The notes beneath the pieces were generated by a model, which was not told the DNA's origin, made no database searches, and saw only the letters and a program-made list of their open reading frames with translations. 64,000 nucleotides of DNA from an uncultured Prevotellaceae bacterium (GTDB lineage: Bacteria > Bacteroidota > Bacteroidia > Bacteroidales > Bacteroidaceae), in assembly GCA_902800185.1 (NCBI GenBank), contig CADCDK010000006.1, forward strand, positions 5,655-69,654, written 5' to 3'. Of the stretch, positions 26,844-32,400 are shown piece by piece. Made by a program: the position numbers and the translations under genes. Position 1 is the first letter of the stretch; every line of letters starts with the position of its first letter.

Positions 26844-27030
26844 CACGGCAATGAGCGTTTCACCGATGATGGATATCAAACTCAGCATCTATACGGCTGA
26901 GAAGCGCGACTATCCCAAGGAAGTGACTGGCGGTATAACAGCCCCGCGCAATATGAAGGAGGCCATCACCCGCGAACAGTCGCTGCGTGCCATGACCATC
27001 AACGTGGCCCGTCAGTTCCATCAACAAATG

Positions 27031-27063
27031 AGGGCTGGCACTCAGAATGGTGTCAGCCCTTTT
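27031..27063 (+). terminator. Terminator-like hairpin after the remnant
   Basis: AGGGCTGGCAC (27031-27041) pairs with GTGTCAGCCCT (27050-27060) with one G-U pair, followed by four T. It fits the end of the degraded gene at 26851. Confidence 0.6.
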
Positions 27064-27066
27064 GGT

Positions 27067-27108
27067 TATCTTTGCAACCAAACCCCATTCATGAATAAGA
27101 AAAAGTGA
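27067..27108 (+). other. Promoter-like element and MNKKK micro-ORF
   Basis: TATCTTTG at 27067-27074 matches the -7 consensus and lies inside a 7-bp inverted repeat (TTTGGTT / AACCAAA). Seventeen nt later ATG-AAT-AAG-AAA-AAG-TGA (27091-27108) encodes MNKKK. This may be the orphaned 5' end of a deleted gene or a leader peptide. Confidence 0.3.
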
Positions 27109-27122
27109 TAACAACCGTATTT

Positions 27123-27143
27123 ACCAATAACCAATAACCGATA
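27123..27143 (+). repeat. Heptamer tandem repeat (ACCAATA x3)
   Basis: ACCAATA, ACCAATA, ACCGATA; its last unit runs into the 43-bp interspersed repeat copy B. Confidence 0.75.
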
Positions 27144-27178
27144 TAAACCAAAACCATGAAAACCCATTTCTGCGAAAT
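27136..27178 (+). repeat. 43-bp interspersed repeat, copy B
   Basis: Matches the minus strand of 62-104 at 41 of 43 positions and ends with the palindrome ATTTC-TGC-GAAAT. Confidence 0.8.
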
Positions 27179-27203
27179 GAAAAACCCCGCTACGCTGAAA
27201 AAC

Positions 27204-27253
27204 CTCTATCTTCCTTTGTCTCCCTCTATCTTCCTCTATCTTCTTTTATCTCC
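27204..27253 (+). repeat. 10-bp tandem repeat (CTCTATCTTC x5)
   Basis: Five 10-mers: CTCTATCTTC, CTTTGTCTCC, CTCTATCTTC, CTCTATCTTC, TTTTATCTCC. Function unknown. It is part of a roughly 900-bp stretch (26793-27705) with no intact gene. Confidence 0.75.
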
Positions 27254-27361
27254 ATAGTCTAGAATTTTTCGCGGTTTTTGTCTTCAGGAAGAACGTGCCT
27301 TGTAACTCTTCGGATGCGGTGTGCTTTCATCCTCCCAATTCTACAGCAAAACTATTGTCCT

Positions 27362-27415
27362 TTAACTTCCCCAAGCGAGCATAGCGAGCTAACTTCTTTA
27401 ACTTCATTAACTTCG
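27362..27415 (+). repeat. 9-bp tandem repeat (TTAACTTCN) with an 18-bp insert
   Basis: Units TTAACTTCC, then the 18-bp segment CCAAGCGAGCATAGCGAG (27371-27388), then CTAACTTCT, TTAACTTCA and TTAACTTCG. The insert is exactly two repeat lengths and contains a GCGAG...GCGAG direct repeat. Confidence 0.8.
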
Positions 27416-27464
27416 TCTTTTTCCTTGCATTCTGATGCAAATTAATGGCTTTTCTTTGCAAAAA

Positions 27465-27586
27465 GTCAGTACCAAGTGGGTTGGTACTGACAGTTCCAAG
27501 TTTTCAACACTCGCTGGTACTGAGAATTCCACTGAGTGGTACTCCCAGTACCACGGGCAGGTAACAAGCCTACCGCTTAGTGGTAG
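27465..27586. repeat. Cluster of inverted repeats with TGGTACTG/CAGTACCA cores
   Basis: An 11-bp perfect stem (27465-27475 with 27481-27491, loop GTGGG) is followed by TGGTACTG (27515-27522) pairing with CAGTACCA (27546-27553) and CTACC (27570-27574) pairing with GGTAG (27582-27586). It could be a structured RNA or a protein/recombinase binding array. Confidence 0.7.
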
Positions 27587-27592
27587 TGATGC

Positions 27593-27641
27593 CAAAACAA
27601 GCACCGCGCCTCTTGAAGTTTTTCGCTCAAAGGCATGTTAC
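27593..27641 (+). repeat. 49-bp palindromic repeat, copy B
   Basis: Matches 26795-26843 at 41 of 49 positions in the same orientation, 798 bp downstream. The palindrome is less perfect than in copy A. It ends 16 nt before the -7 element of the XRE gene. Confidence 0.7.
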
Positions 27642-27657
27642 TTCTAAAATTTCTTCG

Positions 27658-27665
27658 TATCTTTG
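27658..27665 (+). promoter_or_regulatory. -7 promoter element of the XRE/peptidase/primase operon
   Basis: TATCTTTG, followed by C, matches TAnnTTTG. The expected start near 27672 gives a 34-nt leader to the ATG at 27706. Confidence 0.55.
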
Positions 27666-27735
27666 CTCACAGAACACCCATGGGCGAGAATAACTAAAAA
27701 CCGATATGGAGAGACAACGCTATAACAGGCTAAAG

Positions 27736-27810
27736 GCTGCGAATGAGCGAGTGCAGAGTGTAGTTCACTTAGACTCTGCCGAGCGGGAGCAGGCTCGAAC
27801 GCAGTTCAAG
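27736..27810 (+). repeat. 75-bp inserted element, family 1 copy A
   Basis: Lies between codons AAG and ATT of the XRE gene and encodes 25 in-frame residues. It shares GCGAGTGCAGAG, GCCGAGCG and TCGAACGCAGTTCAA with copy B at 27871, with diverged spacers. GCAGAG and CTCTGC inside it can pair. Confidence 0.85.
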
Positions 27811-27870
27811 ATTGTTTTGGCTGAGAAAGAAAGAACTGGCACTTGGCTCTCTGAGCAGATGTGCCACAAC

Positions 27871-27945
27871 TTTTTCGATAAGCGAGTGCAGAGCCGAACT
27901 CGTTCGAGCTATGCCGAGCGTAGAAAAAGTCGAACGCAGTTCAAT
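27871..27945 (+). repeat. 75-bp inserted element, family 1 copy B
   Basis: Exactly 75 bp, between AAC and ATT of the XRE gene, in frame. It is the same family as 27736-27810. Confidence 0.85.
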
Positions 27946-27975
27946 ATTTGTACCGTTTCACGTTGGATGACCAAC

Positions 27976-28008
27976 CGCTCGGCCCTCTGGGACGCTTGCC
28001 AAAGCAAG
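27976..28008 (+). repeat. 33-bp inserted element, family 2 copy A
   Basis: Begins CGCTCGGC and ends in GCTTGCCAAAGCAAG; 33 bp, so the reading frame is kept. It is inserted after AAC. Confidence 0.8.
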
Positions 28009-28030
28009 AAGGTGCAGCCATCTGTGGAAC

Positions 28031-28059
28031 CGCTCGGCTTTGCCGCTTGCCAGAGCAAG
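28031..28059 (+). repeat. 29-bp inserted element, family 2 copy B
   Basis: Begins CGCTCGGC and ends GCTTGCCAGAGCAAG, like 27976-28008 but 4 bp shorter, so it shifts the frame of the XRE gene. It is also inserted after AAC. Confidence 0.8.
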
Positions 28060-28203
28060 AACTCTACGAGGTAATACGCCAACTTGACGTTGATGTGAGA
28101 TGCCGACTTCTATTATCGAAATAGTAGAAAAAACGTAAAGAAATAAATAATGGATAATCCTAAGACAGATAGTCTCAAAGAAATACAAGATGACAATTAG
28201 ATT

Positions 28204-28728
28204 ATGGATAGAGAGCAATTAGTTATAAATAGAACAAATATAAGTGCCTTTGATACTTTTAATAGGGAATATGCTTTGAAGGCTATTTCCATCTGCAGTA
28301 TTTTGGGTAAGTTCCAAATTATAGCCGTCGATTATGATGACTCTCTATATGTGGATAAAATAGACCTTAAAGAATATGAAGCATTTGGAAATTACATCAA
28401 CAAAGAAGAATATGATGCATCCTCAACTTATGCAGAGATAATCGTAAATGAAAGTGTGTGCAGTAAACTTAGGTTAAGTGAGCAGGAAATGATGGCTGCA
28501 ATTGCTCACGAAATTGGTCATATTATGTTCTTTTTCAAGTCAGACAAAGAAAAATATGGAGGACAGGCTGAAGAAGTTTATTGCGACCAGTTCGCATGTA
28601 AAATAGGGCTGGCAAAACCTCTCTATACGTTGTTGAATAAACTAGTACTATCTGGTAATTATCAAGAAGAACTAGTTCAACAAATAAAAAATAGACTAAT
28701 TTATATAATGATGTTTTTGATATATTAA
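28204..28728 (+). CDS. ImmA/IrrE-like zinc metallopeptidase, C-terminus frameshifted
   Basis: The 174-residue AT-rich gene product has HEIGH at 102-106 (two zinc histidines and the catalytic E103) and a downstream QAEEVYCDQFAC segment (121-132) that can give the third zinc ligand, as in ImmA/IrrE-type gluzincins. Family members cleave XRE repressors in response to DNA damage or other cues, and a XRE gene lies upstream. Dropping two nucleotides (AT) in the TATAT tract near 28702-28706 lets the frame continue NDVFDILKGLLVDVNN and on to a stop at 28794-28796, 1 nt before the next gene. Confidence 0.7.
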   Translation: MDREQLVINRTNISAFDTFNREYALKAISICSILGKFQIIAVDYDDSLYVDKIDLKEYEAFGNYINKEEYDASSTYAEIIVNESVCSKLRLSEQEMMAAIAHEIGHIMFFFKSDKEKYGGQAEEVYCDQFACKIGLAKPLYTLLNKLVLSGNYQEELVQQIKNRLIYIMMFLIY

Positions 28729-28797
28729 AAGGCTTGTTAGTTGATGTAAATAATATGGAAATTTTGAATAACTTACAACTTATAAAAATAAATTAAA

Positions 28798-31473
28798 ATG
28801 GACAATGTTCTTGTAATTTCGGAAGATGGTTCAACTATTATTTGTTGCGACAAATCGTATTCTGGCGTAATAACTGTTCCAGATGGTATAAATAGTATTG
28901 GAGACAATGCTTTTGAAAATTGTTCTTTAAGCAAAATAGTGTTACCATCATCCTTAAAAAGGATTGGTCGAAGGGCTTTTGCAAATTGTGCTAACTTGGT
29001 AGATGTCGTGCTTTGCGAAGGAATTGTTAAAATATGCCCTTCTGCTTTTTCTGGTTGCATTTCTTTGTCATATATTTATTTGCCAATAAGTCTAAGCGAT
29101 ATTGGAAAGGATAATTATTCAGAAGGAAGTGTTTTTGAGGGATGCATCTCTTTGGAATCAATTGAAATCCCCAAAGGTATTAATGAAATACCGAGAAGAA
29201 CGTTTTCTGGCTGTGTTAACTTATCAAGGATACGCATACCAGAAACGATAAGAACTATTGGCTATGATGCTTTTGATAATTGTGTGAGTTTGCAAAAGGT
29301 GATTATTTCAGATGTAATTAGATGGTGCTATGTAAAAAAGCTGTCTAACCCTTTATCTTATGCCCATCATTTATATATCGATGAAAAAACAGAAATTGTT
29401 AATCTTGAGTTACCAGAAAAAATAGGTTCCATAAGTGCTCATACATTTGAGAATTGTACAGGATTAAAGAGTGTTTGTTTTCCTGACGGCCTTGTGGACG
29501 TTGAGCATGATGCATTTAAAGGGTGTATAGGATTAAGGGAAATTACTTTGAATAGTAAAAATGTAGGAGAAATCTTAAATGCATTTGACGGATGTGATAA
29601 CGTTGAGATAATTAAAATAAAGCATTTTACTCCAAACTTTTGTTTCGGTCTTAGGGGATTTGAGAAGCTGAAGGCTGTCTATTCAATTGGTAAAGATGGT
29701 ACAAAAACTAAAATTGACATTGATAATGTCATAACTTCAAAGCTAAAAGAAATGAAACTTATGTCCATGTACTATCATAACTTGGATATGAATTTAACGA
29801 TGGTACAAGGAAGATACCCAAACAAAGCCTCTTTTAAAGCCCCTATTGTTAAAGATGGAATGCTGTTAGAAGAATTATATAATTCAAAACAAAAAACATC
29901 CACTTTACTTAGGCAAGATTGGATAAATGCATCTGGAATGGGGTTAGTTTTAGGGTGGAATGATCTTAGAGCTCTTGATTTTGACAATTTTACTTCATAT
30001 GTATTTGGAGATTGTGATTATAGCCAAGACGAAATGAGAGATCATATTGCCTCTTGCCTAGTGTTATTAGGATTGCCAAAGGATTATCAATGGGTTGTTT
30101 GGTCTGGTAGTAAAAGGGGTTTTCACATCATAATCCGAGTGAAAGATTTTGAAGAAAGAGAATCATCTCCAACTTCTTATGGCTATTATCCATACTTTTC
30201 AACAAGCAAAAGGATTGAATTACGATGGAAAGGGCATCTGATTTTGCCACCAAGTATTCACAATAGTGGAGAAACATACAACTTTTTCAACGATCAAATT
30301 CCAACAACTGGACCTGCCTATATAGATTTAGGAAAGATAGATAATTTGTTGGATTATTATTGTGGAGAAAACCATTACCATACTTATAATTGGGGAGAGA
30401 GGAGTTTTGAAATAGTTGAAAGAATAAGAAAGAATGCTTACTCTGACAGCCTTGGTGTACACTATGATTCAAAGAAAGAGAAAAGGAACCGCAATTACAT
30501 ACAATGGTTAGAAAATTGCGGAACTTCACAGGCATATAATTCTCTAGCCATAAAATATCTTCTTGGTGAAGATGTTCCTGCCAATAGGTATAAAGCGTTT
30601 GAGTATTTCAAGAAAGCATCATTGCTAACCTCAACATCAATTATCGAAAAGATAACTTTTGGTGAAAAGCCCATTATTCATAGAGTAAATATTGACAACA
30701 GTCATGCTTTATTTAACATTGCTTCTTTGATGTCTATAGGCTATTTTGAAGGAACCCAGCAAGAAATCAATGATTATCTTGAGGAAATAAATATCGAAGA
30801 CCTTTACTTACCTGGTGCTGGAAATGAATATTTTCCGGAAGATGAAATCGAGCCTAAGATTGATAGAATTAGGAAACAATCTGCAAAATACTTACATAAT
30901 ACCACCTACCTTTTCTTCGACACAGAAACGACAGGAGCTCCCGTTGATTATAAGGCACCAAGTTCGGATACAGAGAATTGGCCTCGTATGGTGCAATTAG
31001 CTTGGATTTTGGAAGATGAAAATGGTATTAAAATTGACTCTGGCAATTTAATTATTATTCCAGATGGTTTTATTATACCTGATGAGGCTGTGAAAATTCA
31101 TGGAATTACAAAAGAAAAGGCATTGAAAGAAGGTGTACCATTGGAATATGCAATCAGACAGTTTAAAGCAAATTTGGATGTAGCCACTTGTGTTGTTGGC
31201 CATAATGCTGATTTCGACAAGAAAATTGTTGGTGCAGAAATGATTAGACTTGGAATGAAAGACATTATGGATTCCAAGAAAAGCTATTGCACTATGCAAT
31301 CTTCTATTGATTTCTGCAAGATTCCAGGCAAATATGGCTACAAATATCCTAAACTTCAAGAACTATATAGGAAACTCTTTGAAACAGAGTTTGATAATGC
31401 CCATGATGCAATGAGTGATATCGAAGCAACAGAGAAATGCTTTTGGGAATTAAGAAAACGTAAACTGATATAA
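28798..31473 (+). CDS. LRR / primase-polymerase-like / Sel1 / DEDDh exonuclease fusion protein
   Basis: A cytoplasmic 891-residue protein with no signal peptide. Residues about 1-275 are BspA-like leucine-rich repeats (units such as IGDNAFENCSLSKIVLPSSL). Residues about 365-525 look like an archaeo-eukaryotic primase/polymerase domain: LDFD (393-396, metal aspartates D394 and D396), SGSKRGFH (436-443), RIELRWKG and ILPPSIHNSG (482-491). Sel1-like helices cover about 577-660. Residues 703-886 are a DnaQ-like exonuclease: DTETTG (D708, E710), GHNADFD (H802, D805) and HDAMSD (H869, D874). All key residues are present. It follows the zinc peptidase and is AT-rich, suggesting transfer. I know no described system with this architecture; a defence or replication-conflict role is inference. 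Confidence 0.8.
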   Translation: MDNVLVISEDGSTIICCDKSYSGVITVPDGINSIGDNAFENCSLSKIVLPSSLKRIGRRAFANCANLVDVVLCEGIVKICPSAFSGCISLSYIYLPISLSDIGKDNYSEGSVFEGCISLESIEIPKGINEIPRRTFSGCVNLSRIRIPETIRTIGYDAFDNCVSLQKVIISDVIRWCYVKKLSNPLSYAHHLYIDEKTEIVNLELPEKIGSISAHTFENCTGLKSVCFPDGLVDVEHDAFKGCIGLREITLNSKNVGEILNAFDGCDNVEIIKIKHFTPNFCFGLRGFEKLKAVYSIGKDGTKTKIDIDNVITSKLKEMKLMSMYYHNLDMNLTMVQGRYPNKASFKAPIVKDGMLLEELYNSKQKTSTLLRQDWINASGMGLVLGWNDLRALDFDNFTSYVFGDCDYSQDEMRDHIASCLVLLGLPKDYQWVVWSGSKRGFHIIIRVKDFEERESSPTSYGYYPYFSTSKRIELRWKGHLILPPSIHNSGETYNFFNDQIPTTGPAYIDLGKIDNLLDYYCGENHYHTYNWGERSFEIVERIRKNAYSDSLGVHYDSKKEKRNRNYIQWLENCGTSQAYNSLAIKYLLGEDVPANRYKAFEYFKKASLLTSTSIIEKITFGEKPIIHRVNIDNSHALFNIASLMSIGYFEGTQQEINDYLEEINIEDLYLPGAGNEYFPEDEIEPKIDRIRKQSAKYLHNTTYLFFDTETTGAPVDYKAPSSDTENWPRMVQLAWILEDENGIKIDSGNLIIIPDGFIIPDEAVKIHGITKEKALKEGVPLEYAIRQFKANLDVATCVVGHNADFDKKIVGAEMIRLGMKDIMDSKKSYCTMQSSIDFCKIPGKYGYKYPKLQELYRKLFETEFDNAHDAMSDIEATEKCFWELRKRKLI

Positions 31474-31503
31474 TATTAAAGAAAATAATTCGAGATAATT
31501 GAT

Positions 31504-31511
31504 TAACTTTG
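31504..31511 (+). promoter_or_regulatory. -7 promoter element of the truncated DUF1016 gene
   Basis: TAACTTTG followed by C, 13 nt before the ATG at 31524, leaving almost no leader. It shows the remnant still has its original promoter. Confidence 0.5.
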
Positions 31512-31523
31512 CAAACGATTAAT

Positions 31524-31754
31524 ATGGAACAGAAACAAATAACAGCGACGTATGCTGAGGCTGTAATGGCTATCAAGGAAGCAATATTGGAGAGTCGCTA
31601 TCGTGCAGCACGGTTAGTAAACAAAGAAGTGCTGGCTCTTTACTATGCCATTGGCGGGTATATTTCCGTCCAAAGCAGAGCAGCAAGATGGGGCAGTAAA
31701 AGAATCACGGGGACGGTTCTCCTGATTCACGTAAACAATAGAACAAGGAACTAA
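31524..31754 (+). pseudogene. Truncated DUF1016 / YhcG-type PDDEXK nuclease gene (5' fragment)
   Basis: The 76-residue product keeps only the N-terminal helical domain: TYAEAVMAIKEAILESRYRA and LVNKEVLALYYAIGGYIS, followed by a degenerate WGSKRI where relatives continue into a long helical region and a nuclease domain. The tail after residue 55 looks unrelated. Full-length relatives have roughly 330-380 residues. They often travel with restriction-modification loci, so this is probably debris of such cargo. The start at 31524 fits the promoter just upstream. Confidence 0.72.
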
Positions 31755-31782
31755 AACGTTTTAATTACAAAAACCATAAGAT

Positions 31783-32400
31783 ATGTATCAAGAAAGGAAC
31801 CATATAAAGGTGTTCGTGTCATCAACGGTGTATGACTTTGAGTCACATTTGGACATGGTGTACTCTACACTGGACGGCTATGGGTACGATGTGATGATGT
31901 CGCACAAGGGAACGATTCCACTTGATAGTAAGTTGAGCAATCTGGAGAACTGCCTAAAGGGAGTTGAGGACTGCGATGTATTCCTTGGATTCGTCAGACC
32001 TCTGACTGGTACGGGCATCCTAAAACCTGGAGAGAAATCCATCACGGCACAGGAGTTTGAGGTGGCTTTCAGGGTAAACATGCCACGATTCGTGCTGGCA
32101 GACTATCGCGTGGTTTTTGCACGCCAGTTTACCAATCTAATGAAGATACCGACTGGTGACATACCCAACTCTGTAAAGAGAGAACGAAGTGACGGAAGCA
32201 TCGTAGAGCGTCCCAATAGAGTGGTTCATGCTGAATGTATAGAGCTGTATAATGCTGCCATTCAGAATAATACTCTTCCCAAAAGCAGGAAGGGCAACTG
32301 GGTGCAAGAGTATAGGAACATGCAGGACGTGATGCTGCACGTGGAAGCACAATTTAAGGATGTTGAACGTATAAAGCAATTGATAGGAAGTCATGAGTAA
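31783..32400 (+). CDS. DUF4062-domain protein
   Basis: A 205-residue protein whose N-terminus (IKVFVSSTVYDFESHLDMVY) matches the TIR-like DUF4062 fold often found at the front of STAND-type NTPases and as single genes in defence islands. A CDVFLGFVRPLTGTG segment and an SITAQEFEVAF helix follow. Catalytic activity is not established for the family. Its stop lies inside the start of the next gene (8-nt overlap), so the two products are probably made together and may interact. Confidence 0.8.
   Translation: MYQERNHIKVFVSSTVYDFESHLDMVYSTLDGYGYDVMMSHKGTIPLDSKLSNLENCLKGVEDCDVFLGFVRPLTGTGILKPGEKSITAQEFEVAFRVNMPRFVLADYRVVFARQFTNLMKIPTGDIPNSVKRERSDGSIVERPNRVVHAECIELYNAAIQNNTLPKSRKGNWVQEYRNMQDVMLHVEAQFKDVERIKQLIGSHE

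Larger units (their letters stand above)
26851..27108 (+). pseudogene. Possible 3' remnant of an amidohydrolase (YtcJ-like) gene
   Basis: The frame from 26851 contains KLSIYTAEKRDYPKEVTGG and then ITREQSLRAMTINVARQFHQ. The second resembles the C-terminal I(T/S)xEEALRAxTINAA block of metal-dependent amidohydrolases, preceded by a GIYTAVTR-like segment. A terminator-like hairpin follows at 27031-27063. The metal-binding domain is missing, so this would be the tail of a decayed gene. The similarity is read by eye and weak. Confidence 0.3.
27706..28124 (+). pseudogene. Small XRE-type regulator interrupted by four short repeat insertions
   Basis: The frame from 27706 reads to a stop at 28074 (122 residues), but removing four elements (27736-27810, 27871-27945, 27976-28008, 28031-28059) restores a 68-residue helix-turn-helix protein. 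Its pieces are MERQRYNRLK, IVLAEKERTGTWLSEQMCHN, ICTVSRWMTN, KVQPSVE and, in the shifted frame to 28124, QLYEVIRQLDVDVRCRLLLSK. This is the normal length and pattern of small Bacteroidetes XRE regulators (KYNRLKxVLAEK...TVSRWxTN...QPS). The first three insertions keep the frame; the 29-bp fourth one breaks it. The second splits the DNA-binding helices, so function is probably lost. Confidence 0.8.

Noticed and set aside
27123-27415. Possible CRISPR array
   Set aside because: The repeats are 7-10 bp, directly adjacent and without spacers; no cas gene is in the window.
26795-27641. 49-bp direct repeats as attachment sites of an integrated element
   Set aside because: They enclose only decayed DNA, not the island genes, have 16% divergence and no integrase is near; a dispersed palindromic repeat explains them better.
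27736-28059. Insertions in the XRE gene as self-splicing introns or inteins
   Set aside because: They are 29-75 bp, far too short for group I/II introns or inteins, and show no catalytic motifs.
28798-31473. Membership in the TOTE conflict systems because of the primase-like domain
   Set aside because: No helicase, Tudor-like or endonuclease domains of TOTE systems are present, and the primase motifs look more like the general PrimPol type.
31700-31754. GGGGACGGTTCT stretch as a remnant of a REP/IS200-type element
   Set aside because: Only a short fragment is present, without a second arm or transposase, so the assignment cannot be supported.
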